Part shown: positions 25,259 to 35,434 of the stretch, piece by piece
Position numbering within the stretch: the stretch's first letter is position 1
Layout of the letters: each line of letters starts with the position of its first letter
Assembly (NCBI RefSeq): GCF_000010345.1
Contig: NC_009663.1
Span: 2,418,001-2,482,000, forward strand
Source of the DNA: Sulfurovum sp. NBC37-1
Lineage (GTDB): Bacteria; Campylobacterota; Campylobacteria; Campylobacterales; Sulfurovaceae
Direction of reading: 5' to 3'
DNA length: 64,000 bases
Position numbers and translations under genes: made by a program
Notes under the pieces: model-generated
What the model saw: the letters and a program-made list of their open reading frames with translations, nothing else
The model's database searches: none
Told to the model about the DNA's origin: nothing

Positions 25259-25759
25259 ATGCAACGAAGAAATTTTTTGATACTGGGTTCGGTACTTGGC
25301 CTCTCTTCCGCACTGAACGCAAAAAGGCCCGACCGGTTCACACAGGAATTCAACAAGGTGGAAGCGACTATAGCGTCCGTGCAGGAACACATGTTCCCCG
25401 AAGGCAGTGAACTCCCTTCTGCCAGGGAAATGAATGCAACACAGTTTCTTTTTGAAACCGTTTCACACAGGACCTATGACAGGGATATCAGGGCCTTTGT
25501 CATCGAAGGGGCCAAAGAACTGCAAATAAGGGAAAAAGGGAAGTTCGCCTCAATGAATACAAAAGAAAAAGAGAAAGCACTGCGCGATTATGAGGAGAGC
25601 AGTTATGGAAGCAACTGGCTTTCGCGTATCATGACGCTCACAATGGAAGGTATATTCGGCGATCCTATCTACGGATCCAATATAAAAGAATCCGGATGGA
25701 AGGCACTACATGCATTTGGCGGACAGCCGAGGCCCAAAAGCAGGTATATAGAACTATGA
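25259..25759 (+). CDS. Gluconate 2-dehydrogenase subunit 3-like, Tat-exported
   Basis: 166 residues. It starts with a twin-arginine-type signal (MQRRNFLILGSVLGLSSALN), so it should cross the membrane folded. The body, with ASVQEHMFPEGSELPSA and the C-terminal YGSNIKESGWKALHAFGG, matches the small subunit of membrane gluconate/sorbitol-type dehydrogenases, which helps export the flavoprotein. The stop overlaps the start of the GMC gene (ATGA), indicating that the two work as a complex. Confidence 0.8.
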   Translation: MQRRNFLILGSVLGLSSALNAKRPDRFTQEFNKVEATIASVQEHMFPEGSELPSAREMNATQFLFETVSHRTYDRDIRAFVIEGAKELQIREKGKFASMNTKEKEKALRDYEESSYGSNWLSRIMTLTMEGIFGDPIYGSNIKESGWKALHAFGGQPRPKSRYIEL

Positions 25760-27441
25760 AAGAACAGACATTCGATGTCGTCATCGTAGGTTCAGGTGCC
25801 AGCGGCGGAGCAGTGGCCTATACGCTTTGCAAAGCCGGGTACAAGGTCGCTGTACTGGAAAAAGGAAGACTTATCAACAGGGATGAGTTCTCCAAAGATG
25901 AGATCGCCTATGTACGCAGAGATATCGTCACGCCAAATCTCTTTGACGAATACCATACCATAGAAGAGAAAGTGGATGAGGAATGGGTGGCTACCCCTAC
26001 CTACGAGTCGGGATGGAGCTTTTGGAACGGGAACATCGTAGGCGGATCATCCAATCTGATGAGCGGCATGCTGCACCGTATGCATCCTGATGATTTCCGT
26101 CTCAAAAGCAAATACGGAGCTATAGAAGGTGCCAATGTCGTTGACTGGCCCATCTCCTATGAGGAACTTGAGCCCTATTATGCCAAAGCCGAAGAGATCA
26201 TCGGTATTTCGGGACACTTTACGCCCCACCCTTTTGAACCGCCGCGCAGCACAAAAAACTTCACCCAGCCTCCCACCAAGGAGAATGCTGTGGTAAAACT
26301 GCTGGACAAAAGCTGTGATAAACTGAATATCAAGTCACTGGTAACACCCCGTGCGGTTCTTTCTAAAGACAAAGAGGATAGAAACGCCTGCTACTACTCC
26401 AACTTCTGCGGCAGCTACGGATGCTCTTCTGGTGCGAAGGGAAGCTCCCGTGAAGCCCTGCTGAAACCGGCACTGGCCACAGGAAACCTCACTTTGATGA
26501 GCAATACCTATGTCAAGAGACTGCATGCAGGTAAAAAAGACGAAGTGGAGTATGCCATCGTCATCGATACGATCACAGGCAAAGAGCGCAGAATAGCGGC
26601 TAGAATCTTTGTGGTCGCGGCACAAGCACACGAGAGTGCTCGCCTTCTTCTCAACTCTGCCAACGAGCATCACCCTAACGGCCTGGCTAACAGCAGTGGA
26701 GAACTTGGAAAGAACCTGATCTTTTCAGCCGGCGGGTCAGGCCAGGGAGAACTGCACAAGGATTCACTCAAAGAGATAGGTTTTGATGAGCTGATGCAGA
26801 CAGGATACTTTGTCAATCGATCCATACTCGACTGGTATTTTGTGGACCACTGGTGGGACGGAAAATTCAAAGGAGGCTCCGTGGAATTCATGTTCGAACA
26901 CCAGAATATCATCTCACGTGCCAGAAAGAACAATGAAGAGGACGGTAAAATGGTCTGGGGGAAGGCACTAGGAGAGAAGCTGGTCAAACGCTTCACCCAG
27001 AGCAAAAGCATCCGTTTTGAGGTATTTAACGACTGGCTACCCAACGACAACTGTTTCGTTTCACTGGATCCGACCCATAAAGACAAATATGGCATGCCGG
27101 TAGGAAAACTACGTATAGAGGGACATCCTCAGGATCTGAAAGTAGGCAGATACATTGCCAAGAAATGTGAAAAGGTCCTCGAAGAGATGGGAGCGAAGAA
27201 TATCTATTCCTCCGTTTCGGCAGCACCGCCACAAAATCTGGTTGCAGGTGGCTGCCGGTTCGGGAAGGACCCGAAAACATCCGTCCTGAACCTGGAATGC
27301 CGGGCCCATGACATCACGAATCTGTATGTTGCGGATGCCTCCTTTATGCCGACAGGAGGCTCCGTTCCATACACCTGGACCATCTATGCCAATGCTTTTA
27401 GGGTGGCTGATTATATTATTCGTTCATTAAAAACAGTATAA
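25756..27441 (+). CDS. GMC-family flavin oxidoreductase
   Basis: 561 residues from the ATG at 25756. FAD Rossmann motif FDVVIVGSGASGGAVAYTL at ~6-24; the GMC stretch WNGNIVGGSSNLMSGML near ~95; C-terminal NLYVADASFMPTGGSVPYTW with the region of the catalytic His/Asn. It oxidises an alcohol or sugar in the periplasm, carried out by the Tat signal of its partner. The substrate cannot be read from the sequence. No cytochrome subunit is seen next to it. An in-frame start at 25696 lies inside the partner gene and is rejected. Confidence 0.85.
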   Translation: MKEQTFDVVIVGSGASGGAVAYTLCKAGYKVAVLEKGRLINRDEFSKDEIAYVRRDIVTPNLFDEYHTIEEKVDEEWVATPTYESGWSFWNGNIVGGSSNLMSGMLHRMHPDDFRLKSKYGAIEGANVVDWPISYEELEPYYAKAEEIIGISGHFTPHPFEPPRSTKNFTQPPTKENAVVKLLDKSCDKLNIKSLVTPRAVLSKDKEDRNACYYSNFCGSYGCSSGAKGSSREALLKPALATGNLTLMSNTYVKRLHAGKKDEVEYAIVIDTITGKERRIAARIFVVAAQAHESARLLLNSANEHHPNGLANSSGELGKNLIFSAGGSGQGELHKDSLKEIGFDELMQTGYFVNRSILDWYFVDHWWDGKFKGGSVEFMFEHQNIISRARKNNEEDGKMVWGKALGEKLVKRFTQSKSIRFEVFNDWLPNDNCFVSLDPTHKDKYGMPVGKLRIEGHPQDLKVGRYIAKKCEKVLEEMGAKNIYSSVSAAPPQNLVAGGCRFGKDPKTSVLNLECRAHDITNLYVADASFMPTGGSVPYTWTIYANAFRVADYIIRSLKTV

Positions 27442-27522
27442 TTTTATTTTATTTTGAAAGTTGATTCTGTAGACTTTTTTCGAGAAGTTGAAACGCTAAA
27501 CCAGACTGTGAAGCGAGAACAA

Positions 27523-27583
27523 AAAGCATCGGCCTTGTCTGATTAAGGTTGCCAATATAACGTATTATATTATGCGATGCTTT
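27523..27583 (+). repeat. Inverted repeat in the gap after the GMC gene
   Basis: AAAGCATCG (27523-27531) and CGATGCTTT (27575-27583) are exactly complementary around a 43-base loop. In the gap 27442-27734 I see no gene; this may be a terminator or a regulatory structure. Confidence 0.35.
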
Positions 27584-27734
27584 CAATCTCAAGCATTTTT
27601 GTTTAAGATCATTTTTATTCTGGATTTATTATTCATTAATTAAAAGCAGTTACAATTTGGTAACAGTTTGAGAAATATTTTTTAGTATTAAAAAATGATT
27701 GATCAATACTACATTGATAAATGAGGAGGATTTA

Positions 27735-28535
27735 TTGAAAAGAGTTTCTACACTATTGTTAATGTTGACTTTAGGTACAGCGTCGTTAAGCGCTACAACA
27801 AAAACGCTGACACATAAGATCAAAAAGGGTGACACCCTTTATTCGATCGCACATAAAAATCATATTACGGTCACAAAGCTCAGGAAGGTCAACCATCTCA
27901 AAAAAAGTGTTGTTCTCAAAGTAGGTAAAACAATTAAAGTACCGACAATTTCCAAATCAAAGAAAAAACCTGTTACGCTTGCCAAGAAGAGCAAAAAACA
28001 CTCCATAAAGACCAGCAAAGCGAAAAAACGGCATACTGAAAAAAAATTGGCTCAGGCACTCAAAGGTATCAAGTCCCAAAAAATATCTAAAGTTAAAAAA
28101 TCCAATAAATTCGCACTTTCCGATATACTTTTCAGCACGCATGGCTCAAGCATCAAAGGCAAAAAACTTATCTCAATCGCCAAAAAGAAACTGGGAAGAA
28201 GGTATGTGTGGGGTGCAACAGGACAGAAAAACACCTTCGACTGTTCCGGACTTACCTCTTATGTCTGCAAGAAAAACGGCATCAAGATACCGCGTAGGGC
28301 CATTGAACAGTCTAAGTATGGTAAATACGTAAGCAGAAAGAACCTCAAGCCGGGTGATCTCATCTTCTTCGATACTTCCAAGCACAGAAAAGGATATGTG
28401 AACCATGTGGGTATCTACATTGGCAATAACAAATTCATCCATGCAAGCTCTGCGAAGAAAAAAGTCATTATCACCAGCCTTAACAAGCCGTTCTACAGCC
28501 AACGCTTCAAGCTGGCACGAAGAGTAGCATCTTAA
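27735..28535 (+). CDS. Secreted LysM - NlpC/P60 peptidoglycan endopeptidase
   Basis: 266 residues from a TTG start at 27735, chosen because AGGAGGA lies four bases before it and it yields a proper signal peptide (KRVSTLLLMLTLGTASLSA). Then a LysM domain (HKIKKGDTLYSIAHKNHITV), a long Lys-rich linker (~75-155), and the NlpC/P60 domain with catalytic Cys in NTFDCSGLTSYV and His in VNHVGIYIG. It should cut peptide cross-links of the cell wall during growth or division. Confidence 0.88.
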   Translation: MKRVSTLLLMLTLGTASLSATTKTLTHKIKKGDTLYSIAHKNHITVTKLRKVNHLKKSVVLKVGKTIKVPTISKSKKKPVTLAKKSKKHSIKTSKAKKRHTEKKLAQALKGIKSQKISKVKKSNKFALSDILFSTHGSSIKGKKLISIAKKKLGRRYVWGATGQKNTFDCSGLTSYVCKKNGIKIPRRAIEQSKYGKYVSRKNLKPGDLIFFDTSKHRKGYVNHVGIYIGNNKFIHASSAKKKVIITSLNKPFYSQRFKLARRVAS

Positions 28536-28681
28536 GCTAATTGGGATTCTTCCCTTCAGAGGTGTTCAGGCACCCTCGCTATCTCTTATAAAAATCATTT
28601 TTTCTATATTCTTTTGTCTCTTCGATACTTTTATCTTTTTCCCAATTTCGATACAAAATCTGCACTATAGTAATTTTTGGA

Positions 28682-28687
28682 TATAAT
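28682..28687 (+). promoter_or_regulatory. -10 box of typA
   Basis: TATAAT in TTTGGATATAATGCGCG, the same form as the rpsJ promoter, 46 bases before the typA start. Confidence 0.55.
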
Positions 28688-28732
28688 GCGCGAAATATAT
28701 ATAGGGCACTGCCCATTTTTAGGATACTTTAT

Positions 28733-30550
28733 ATGCAAAAAATCAAGAACATTGCGGTTATCGCACACGTTGACCACGGGAAAACAACTCTTGTCGATGA
28801 ACTGCTCCAGCAGTCAGGTACATTCGAAGCACACCAGCAGGTCGAAGAGAGAGCCATGGACTCCAACGATATTGAAAAAGAGAGAGGGATCACAATCCTT
28901 TCCAAGAATACAGCCATTACCTATGGTGATCATAAGATCAACATCATCGACACCCCGGGCCACGCAGACTTCGGTGGTGAGGTCGAGCGTGTACTCAAAA
29001 TGGTCGATGGTGTTCTGATGCTTGTAGATGCACAGGAAGGTGTTATGCCTCAGACCAAATTCGTACTCAAGAAAGCGATCGAGCTCGGCCTAATCCCTGT
29101 CGTCGTCATCAACAAGATCGACAAGGATGGTGCAGAGCCGGACAGAGTTCTCGATGAAATGTTCGATCTTCTCGTCGCACTCGACGCCAATGAAGAGCAA
29201 CTCGAATTCCCCGTGCTCTATGCTGCGGCAAGAGACGGGTATGCGAAATGGGACCTTGAAGATGAGAACAAGGATATGACACCGCTTTTTGAAGCAATCC
29301 TTGAAAAAGTCCCCTACCCACAGGGTTCACCGGATGCAGATACGCAGGCACAGGTCTTTACACTTGACAACGACAACTTTGTAGGGCGTATCGGTATTAC
29401 ACGTATCTTCAACGGGAAAATCAAAAAGGGAGACGAATATTTCCTGGTTAAGGCATCAGGGGAGAAGACAAAGTCACGTGTTAGCAAACTGATCGGATTC
29501 AAAGGCCTCGAGAGAATGGAGATCCAGGAAGCCGAGGCAGGCGATATCGTGGCGATCGCTGGTTTTAACGATATCGATGTCGGTGACTCCATCTGTGACC
29601 CTGTCAATCCTGTTGCCCTGGATCCTATGCATGTGGAAGAACCTACACTGTCAGTCATCATGTCGGTCAATGACGGTCCTTTGGCTGGTACGGAAGGAAA
29701 GCACGTCACATCCAACAAGATTCAGGAAAGACTGGAAAAAGAGATGGAAACGAACATCGCAATGCGTATGGAGCCAATGGGAGACGCCTCTTTCAAGGTA
29801 TCAGGACGGGGTGAACTTCAGATCGGTATTTTGGCGGAGAACATGAGAAGAGAAGGTTTCGAGTTCCTGCTTGCCCGTCCGGAAGTCGTGGTCAAAGAAG
29901 AGAACGGAGTCAAAATGGAGCCGTTCGAGCACCTTGTCGTTGACGTTCCTGAAGAATTCCAGGGTGTAGCCATTGAAAAGCTCGGTAAAAGAAAAGCGGA
30001 GATGACATCATTGACGCCTATGCCTGATGGTACGGTAAGGATCGAGTTTGAGATCCCTGCACGTGGCCTCATCGGTTTCCGTTCGGAATTCCTGACAGAC
30101 ACGAAGGGTGAAGGGATCATGAACCACTCCTTCATCGAGTACAGACCGTACAGCGGTACAGTGGTCAGCCGTACGCCGGGTGCGCTTGTCTCCATGGATA
30201 ACGGTGAGGCTGTTGCCTTCTCCATCTTCAACCTTCAGGCACGTGGTACCCTCTTTATCAAACCGCAGGACAAAGTCTACTCCGGTATGGTCATCGGGGA
30301 AAGTGCGAGACCGGGAGACCTCGACGTGAACCCGCTCAAAGGAAAACAGCTGACAAACATGAGAACCTCCGGTGCTGATGATGCCATTAAACTGGTCCCG
30401 CCAAGACAGATCACACTTGAGAATGCCATGGAGTGGATCGAAGATGATGAGTTGATCGAGATCACACCTGAGAGCATCAGGATCCGTAAGAAATCACTTG
30501 ATCCGGTGGTAAGAAAAAGACAGGCGAGAGACAAAAAGAACGCAAAATAG
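28733..30550 (+). CDS. typA: Ribosome-associated GTPase TypA/BipA
   Basis: 605 residues, the normal length. GTPase motifs: [15 protein letters not shown] (G1), [10 protein letters not shown] (G2), [15 protein letters not shown] (G3), [15 protein letters not shown] (G4). The domains II to V and the BipA C-terminal domain follow. It binds the ribosome like EF-G and helps assembly and growth under stress. Confidence 0.96.
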   Translation: MQKIKNIAVIAHVDHGKTTLVDELLQQSGTFEAHQQVEERAMDSNDIEKERGITILSKNTAITYGDHKINIIDTPGHADFGGEVERVLKMVDGVLMLVDAQEGVMPQTKFVLKKAIELGLIPVVVINKIDKDGAEPDRVLDEMFDLLVALDANEEQLEFPVLYAAARDGYAKWDLEDENKDMTPLFEAILEKVPYPQGSPDADTQAQVFTLDNDNFVGRIGITRIFNGKIKKGDEYFLVKASGEKTKSRVSKLIGFKGLERMEIQEAEAGDIVAIAGFNDIDVGDSICDPVNPVALDPMHVEEPTLSVIMSVNDGPLAGTEGKHVTSNKIQERLEKEMETNIAMRMEPMGDASFKVSGRGELQIGILAENMRREGFEFLLARPEVVVKEENGVKMEPFEHLVVDVPEEFQGVAIEKLGKRKAEMTSLTPMPDGTVRIEFEIPARGLIGFRSEFLTDTKGEGIMNHSFIEYRPYSGTVVSRTPGALVSMDNGEAVAFSIFNLQARGTLFIKPQDKVYSGMVIGESARPGDLDVNPLKGKQLTNMRTSGADDAIKLVPPRQITLENAMEWIEDDELIEITPESIRIRKKSLDPVVRKRQARDKKNAK

Positions 30551-30578
30551 TTCTTCTATTTCCCTATATCTTTGATCG

Positions 30579-30648
30579 GATGGAGCCTGCTCCTTTCGGT
30601 CACTTACTTACATGTAAGCTCCCTCTCTACGTATACTCCATCAGACCA
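30579..30648. repeat. Inverted repeat between convergent typA and the flavoprotein gene
   Basis: GATGGAG near 30579 and CTCCATC near 30637-30643 are complementary, and CTTACATGTAAG between them is a perfect palindrome. Placed between two converging genes, it may end both transcripts. Confidence 0.35.
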
Positions 30649-30700
30649 AATCTACAGCCAACTAAAAGACTATTCCTTTTATAAAAAACTCTTTTAACTT

Positions 30701-31924
30701 TTAATTTTTAATTGCTTTTCCCGCTCTCATGCCGCTTACCCACGCCCAGTGAAAGTTGAACCCTCCCCTGTCTCCGTCCACATCGAGTACTTCTCCGGCA
30801 AAATAGAGACTGGGAACGATTTTCGATTCCATGGTCTGCAAATCCACTTCGGAGGTATCGATACCTCCGGTTGAGACCTCGGCACCTTTGAAACCTTTGG
30901 TATCATTGATGCTAAGTTTAAGGTTCTTGATGCTGTGTACGATCTTGTTGATCTCTTTTCTGTTAAGATCCGACTCCACCCTGCTTCTGCATTTGGACTG
31001 CTCCAAAACGATCCTGATGAGTTTTTTGTGAAGTATACCCTGCAGCCAGAGCCCTATGGGCTTTTCGCTCCCCTTCCCTATTCGGGAAAGCAGGAGGTTC
31101 GTCAGCTTCTCTTTGCTGAGCTTGGGCATCAGATCAAGGCTGAGTTCACAGTAATCGTATGCTGCCAACCGCACACTGACCTCTCGGCTCAGGTCAAGAA
31201 TGGCCAATCCGCTGATGCCGTAATTGGTAAAGAGCAGGTCACCTTCTTTCTCCGTGATATATTCTCCGTTGGCATAGAGTTTGGCTACGCCGGCAATCTT
31301 TACACCTGCACATTCTTTGACCCAGCTCTCTTCCGAACAAAGCTGTACCAGTGAGGGGTGTCTAGGTATCAGCGTATGTCCCATCGTCGTAGCAAAGATG
31401 TATCCTGAGTCGTTCCCTCCAAGCTGCGGCGCGGCAGGAGAACCCGAAGTGATCAGAAGTTGCGAAGAACGTTTCTTGCCCTGAGTCGTATCGAGTACAA
31501 AACCGTCAGCCTCTTTCTCAATGCGTTTCACTTTACAGTCGCAAAGAATCTCCGCCCCTGCCCTCTTCGCTTCATACTCCAGCAGGTCGACCACTGAAGA
31601 GGCCTGAAGGGACATCGGGAACATTTTCCCTTCCTTCTCTTCAACGAGTTCAAGTCCTATGTATCTGAAAAAATCTTCAACCCTATCGTACCCGTACCCA
31701 TCCAGTACATTTTCGATGAAGGCCGGTTTTTCCGAATGGAAACGGTATGCAGAGATGTGCCGGTTGGTAATATTGCACTTCCCGTTACCCGATACCAGTA
31801 TCTTTCTACCCACTTTACTGTTCTGTTCCAACAGCAGAACCTGCCGCCCTACCCTTGCCGACGTAATGGCAGCACATAGCCCTGCCGCCCCTGCCCCGAT
31901 GATTATCAACTCTTCATTATTCAT
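30701..31924 (-). CDS. NAD(P)/FAD-dependent oxidoreductase, HI0933/YhiN family
   Basis: 407 residues. FAD-binding N-terminus (IIGAGAAGLCAAITSARVGR), the family stretch KVGRKILVSGNGKCNITNRH, and the C-terminal STGGIDTSEVDLQTMESKIV, then YFAGEVLDVDGDRGGFNFHW. This is a large family of flavoproteins of mostly unknown substrate, distantly like BaiN. No operon partner: the next gene, divergent, is a thiamine-binding protein 38 bases away. Confidence 0.88.
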   Translation of the reverse strand: MNNEELIIIGAGAAGLCAAITSARVGRQVLLLEQNSKVGRKILVSGNGKCNITNRHISAYRFHSEKPAFIENVLDGYGYDRVEDFFRYIGLELVEEKEGKMFPMSLQASSVVDLLEYEAKRAGAEILCDCKVKRIEKEADGFVLDTTQGKKRSSQLLITSGSPAAPQLGGNDSGYIFATTMGHTLIPRHPSLVQLCSEESWVKECAGVKIAGVAKLYANGEYITEKEGDLLFTNYGISGLAILDLSREVSVRLAAYDYCELSLDLMPKLSKEKLTNLLLSRIGKGSEKPIGLWLQGILHKKLIRIVLEQSKCRSRVESDLNRKEINKIVHSIKNLKLSINDTKGFKGAEVSTGGIDTSEVDLQTMESKIVPSLYFAGEVLDVDGDRGGFNFHWAWVSGMRAGKAIKN

Positions 31925-31962
31925 ACGATATTATATCCCAAATCATACTATCAAGGATTAAC

Positions 31963-32277
31963 ATGTCAGCACTGGTTGAATTTTCAATGTTCCCAACAGA
32001 ACAGACCCAAAGCAAAAGCGCCTTCGTCGCAAGAGTTCTGAACATCGTGGACAAAAGCGGGCTGGAATATCAGCTCACCCCTATGGGAACCATCATCGAG
32101 GGAGAAACGGTCGAAGAGGTCCTTGCCGTGATCAACACCGCCTATGAAGAGCTTCAGAAGGATTGCGGGCGTATCTATTCCTCCATAAAGATCGACTGGA
32201 GAGAGGGACCGATCGGCAGACTGAACAAAAAAGTCGGTTCGGTGGAAGCCAAACTCGAACGTAAGTTAAACAGCTAA
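31963..32277 (+). CDS. MTH1187-family thiamine-binding protein
   Basis: 104 residues: VEFSMFPTEQTQSKSAFVAR, YQLTPMGTIIEGETVEEVL and the final KIDWREGPIGRLNKKVGSVE match the MTH1187/YkoF-like single-domain family (DUF77), for which thiamine binding has been proposed. Usually a tetramer in the cytosol. AAGGATT precedes the ATG. Confidence 0.85.
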   Translation: MSALVEFSMFPTEQTQSKSAFVARVLNIVDKSGLEYQLTPMGTIIEGETVEEVLAVINTAYEELQKDCGRIYSSIKIDWREGPIGRLNKKVGSVEAKLERKLNS

Positions 32278-32317
32278 GATTAGATATAATACGCGTAATT
32301 TTTCACAAGGATATCAG

Positions 32318-32557
32318 ATGTTATGTGCTGAAAGGTTACAACGTTTAATTCAAGCGAGCATATTGGGTTTTGTACTATTGTTTGCTGCACTGGGTATACA
32401 AGGTGGAGAAAGAAGCATGCTTCAAATCGCTTTTTTACTTCAAGTAGCAATGATGGTGATGTTGGTTATAGCTGGACTGACTGGCTTTTGTCCAGGGCTT
32501 AAAATTTTAAAAAAGATCTTTCCTCCTTGTGAGTCAGAAGAAAGAAAGGAACAATAA
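32318..32557 (+). CDS. DUF2892 membrane protein
   Basis: 79 residues with two hydrophobic helices (LIQASILGFVLLFAALGI; FLLQVAMMVMLVIAGLTGF) and the tail CPGLKILKKIFPPC, as in the YgaP-type inner-membrane domain of unknown function (DUF2892), often linked to rhodanese proteins. A TATAAT box lies at 32285-32290. The final base overlaps the purM start (TAATG), so the two genes share a transcript. Confidence 0.8.
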   Translation: MLCAERLQRLIQASILGFVLLFAALGIQGGERSMLQIAFLLQVAMMVMLVIAGLTGFCPGLKILKKIFPPCESEERKEQ

Positions 32558-33552
32558 TGTCAAATATATCCTATAAAGATGCCGGTGTCGATATCGATGC
32601 GGGGAACGAGTTCGTAGAGGCGATTAAAGCCGATGTCAAATCGACTTTTGACAGCAATGTCATTGGCGGGATCGGTTCGTTCGCCGGTGCCTATACCCTG
32701 CCCTCCGGCTACAAAGAGCCGGTGATTCTCTCAGCAACAGATGGCGTGGGTACCAAACTGAAGATCGCTATAGAGAGCGGTAAGCTTGATACGGTGGGGA
32801 TCGATCTGGTCGCCATGTGTGTTAACGACCTCATCTGCAACAACGGTGTGCCGATGTTCTTCCTTGACTACTATGCCACAGGCAAACTGCTTCCCGAAAA
32901 TGCCAAAGATGTCGTAGCAGGTATCGCCGAAGGGTGCCGCAGAAGCGAATGCGCCCTCGTAGGCGGGGAAACGGCTGAAATGCCCGGAATGTACTCCGAT
33001 GACGACTTTGACCTTGCCGGATTTGCCGTAGGGATCGCAGAACGTTCCGAAATGGATACGGTCGCCAATGTCAAAGAGGGACAGATACTCATTGCCATGC
33101 CAAGCTCAGGAGTACATTCCAACGGATATTCACTGGTGAGAAAACTCTTTTTCGACAAACTTGGAATGAGTCTTGAGACAGAGTTCGAAGGCAAACCATT
33201 GCTTGAGACACTGTTGGAGCCGACACGCATCTATGTCAAAGAGTACAAAGCCAACAAAGCACATATCAAAGCGCTGGCACACATTACGGGCGGAGGGATC
33301 GTCGAGAACCTTCCCCGAGTCCTTCCAGAAGGCATTAGAGCGGTCGTAGACAAAGATTCCATCCGCATACTTCCGATCTTTGAGTTCATGAGCCAGTATA
33401 TCGATGAAGAGGAGATGTTCAGAGCCTTCAATATGGGAGTGGGCATGGTATGGGTCGTAGAGCCCGAAGAGGTAGATGCCGTACTTGCCAACACAGACGG
33501 ATATGTTATCGGGGCGCTAGCCACCGGTGAGAAGGGTGTAGATTTAGTTTAA
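32557..33552 (+). CDS. purM: Phosphoribosylformylglycinamidine cyclo-ligase (AIR synthetase)
   Basis: 331 residues. It makes aminoimidazole ribotide from FGAM and ATP, step five of purine synthesis. Visible: SYKDAGVDIDAGNEFVEAIK, the ATP/substrate loops LSATDGVGTKLKIAIESG and LVGGETAEMPGMY, and AHITGGGIVENLPRVLP. PurB (46.4 kb) is another purine gene in the window but not in the operon. Confidence 0.96.
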   Translation: MSNISYKDAGVDIDAGNEFVEAIKADVKSTFDSNVIGGIGSFAGAYTLPSGYKEPVILSATDGVGTKLKIAIESGKLDTVGIDLVAMCVNDLICNNGVPMFFLDYYATGKLLPENAKDVVAGIAEGCRRSECALVGGETAEMPGMYSDDDFDLAGFAVGIAERSEMDTVANVKEGQILIAMPSSGVHSNGYSLVRKLFFDKLGMSLETEFEGKPLLETLLEPTRIYVKEYKANKAHIKALAHITGGGIVENLPRVLPEGIRAVVDKDSIRILPIFEFMSQYIDEEEMFRAFNMGVGMVWVVEPEEVDAVLANTDGYVIGALATGEKGVDLV

Positions 33553-33568
33553 AATCACGCTTTCTCGC

Positions 33569-33594
33569 GTAGGGTGCGTGTTTACGCACCCTAC
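33569..33594. terminator. Perfect palindrome between purM and the AGCS symporter gene
   Basis: GTAGGGTGCGT GTTT ACGCACCCTAC, an 11-bp perfect stem, reaching into the stop codon of the minus-strand symporter gene. It fits a two-way terminator and is the best example of the family repeated through the window. Confidence 0.7.
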
Positions 33595-35039
33595 TTTCGT
33601 ATCGCTTCCCTGTCCAGTTCCCCATTTTTCCATTTCGCCAGATAGGCATTCAGGTTCGCCTTGACCTCTCCCTGCAGTATATAGAGCCCGATGATGTTCG
33701 GCAGGGACATCGTCAAGATAAGCAGGTCGGAGAACTCCAGCATCGCTGAAGCACTGGTGACTGATGCCATGACAGTAAAGGCAATAAAGATCAGTTTGTA
33801 GACCAGTGTGTATTTTTCTCCAAACAAATAGGTCCATGAACGTTCACCGTAGTAGGACCAGGAGATCATCGTAGAGAAAGCAAAAAGGATGATGGAGAAA
33901 GAGAGGATCACCGGGAACCATGAGATCACAGTACCGTAGGCTGCCGCCGTCAGCGCAGCACCCTGCTTCGCAGCTACCAGGTTGGCAAATTCTCCGGAAG
34001 GGTCATACACACCTGTGGTCACGATGACCAGTGCTGTCATAGTACAGATAACGATCGTATCGATAAAAGGTTCATACAGTGCGACCATCCCCTGTCTTAC
34101 GGGATACTTTACCGACGCTGTAGAGTGGACGATGGCAGCTGAACCGATACCTGCCTCACTTGAGAAGGCGGCACGTTTGAAGCCTTGGACCAGTACACCT
34201 ATCATACCGCCGACAGCGGCAGTAGGAGTAAAGGCTTCATGAAAAATGGTCACAATGGCCGCAGGCACGGCTGAAGCATTCGCCACCAGGATCCACAGTG
34301 ATGCTGCCAGATAGATCAACACCATGAGCGGAACGATCTTTTCAGCCGTACTCGCGATACGTTTGATCCCCCCGATAATGACAAAACCGACAATGGCTGC
34401 CATAATGAGACCAAACACAATGGGATAGGAAGCGAAGAACGGCACACGGTCCGTCAATACACCCATAGCCTGGGAAGTCTGGAAAGCATTCCCCGCCCCC
34501 AGGCTTCCCCCTATGGCAAGAATGGCGAACAGGACTGCCAGGACTTTCCCCAATTTTGCATGCCCCTTGGAGGCCAGGCCTTTGGAAAGGTACTGCATCG
34601 CACCTCCCATGATTCGACCATCCGGTCTTTTTTCCCGGTAAATCTGGGCCAATGTGACTTCCGTAAACTTCAGGGTCATACCGAAAAACCCTGCCAGGAT
34701 CATCCAGAATGTTGCTCCCGGCCCTCCCACGGCAATTGCAATGGCAACACCGGCGATGTTACCAAGCCCTACGGTCGCGGAGAGTGCCGTTGTGAGAGAC
34801 TGGAAAGGAGTGATCTCTCCCACATCATCCGCCGTACGGTACTGCCCGGTAATGATCTTGAAAGCATGGGAGAACATTCGGACATTGATGAAACCGAAGC
34901 GGAAGGTGAGAAATACCCCTCCTACTACCAGCCAGGCAACGATAAAGGGCATAGTCGCCCCCTTGACCTGTCCGAAAAATATATCAAAAAAGAAGACGGA
35001 TGCCAGAATACTATTGATCTGATCAAAGATACTGTCCAT
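33591..35039 (-). CDS. Alanine or glycine:cation symporter (AGCS family)
   Basis: 482 residues with about ten to eleven membrane helices. Family signatures are GLGNIAGVAIAIAVGGPGA, FKRAAFSSEAGIGSAAIVHS and PVRQGMVALYEPFIDTIVIC. It imports alanine, glycine or a similar amino acid with sodium. The antisense frames across it are shadows. It stands alone between purM and the tRNA array. Confidence 0.92.
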   Translation of the reverse strand: MDSIFDQINSILASVFFFDIFFGQVKGATMPFIVAWLVVGGVFLTFRFGFINVRMFSHAFKIITGQYRTADDVGEITPFQSLTTALSATVGLGNIAGVAIAIAVGGPGATFWMILAGFFGMTLKFTEVTLAQIYREKRPDGRIMGGAMQYLSKGLASKGHAKLGKVLAVLFAILAIGGSLGAGNAFQTSQAMGVLTDRVPFFASYPIVFGLIMAAIVGFVIIGGIKRIASTAEKIVPLMVLIYLAASLWILVANASAVPAAIVTIFHEAFTPTAAVGGMIGVLVQGFKRAAFSSEAGIGSAAIVHSTASVKYPVRQGMVALYEPFIDTIVICTMTALVIVTTGVYDPSGEFANLVAAKQGAALTAAAYGTVISWFPVILSFSIILFAFSTMISWSYYGERSWTYLFGEKYTLVYKLIFIAFTVMASVTSASAMLEFSDLLILTMSLPNIIGLYILQGEVKANLNAYLAKWKNGELDREAIRK

Positions 35040-35133
35040 AAATAATTCTCCCCAAACTGTAATGGATTATTATACACTTTCCGGCATAAAGTAGCCTATA
35101 TTTTGATTTTTTTACATTTTTTTGCAAAATCTA

Positions 35134-35162
35134 TTGACAAATCGAAACCTTTTGACTATAAT
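35134..35162 (+). promoter_or_regulatory. Consensus promoter of the tRNA array
   Basis: TTGACA (35134-35139), 17 bases, TATAAT (35157-35162): a perfect sigma-70 promoter, unusual among the mostly -35-poor promoters here. It drives five tRNA genes. Confidence 0.85.
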
Positions 35163-35203
35163 TGCAGTCCTTTTTAAATCTGATCTTCTTAGATTTGAGG
35201 TAA

Positions 35204-35280
35204 CGGAGTGTAGCGCAGTCTGGTAGCGCACCTGGTTTGGGACCAGGGGGTCGAAGGTTCGAGTCCTTTCACTCCGACCA
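35204..35280 (+). tRNA. tRNA-Pro (anticodon TGG)
   Basis: 77 bases. CGGAGTG pairs with CACTCCG; loop TTTGGGA gives TGG; T-arm GGTTCGAGTCC; CCA encoded. First of a five-tRNA run. Confidence 0.97.
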
Positions 35281-35321
35281 TTTAGATATTTAAAATCGAT
35301 AGTATAATAAAACAATTGTAT

Positions 35322-35398
35322 GGTGGACGTAGTTCAGTTGGTAGAGCACCTGTTTGTGGCACAGGTTGTCGCGGGTTCGAGCCCCGTCGTCCACCCCA
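35322..35398 (+). tRNA. tRNA-His (anticodon GTG)
   Basis: GTGGACG pairs with CGTCCAC and an extra G at 35322 faces C73, as needed by histidyl-tRNA synthetase. Loop TTGTGGC gives GTG. CCA encoded. Confidence 0.97.
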
Positions 35399-35434
35399 TA
35401 TTGGTAATGAAGAGAAAACCTTTCTACCAGTGAA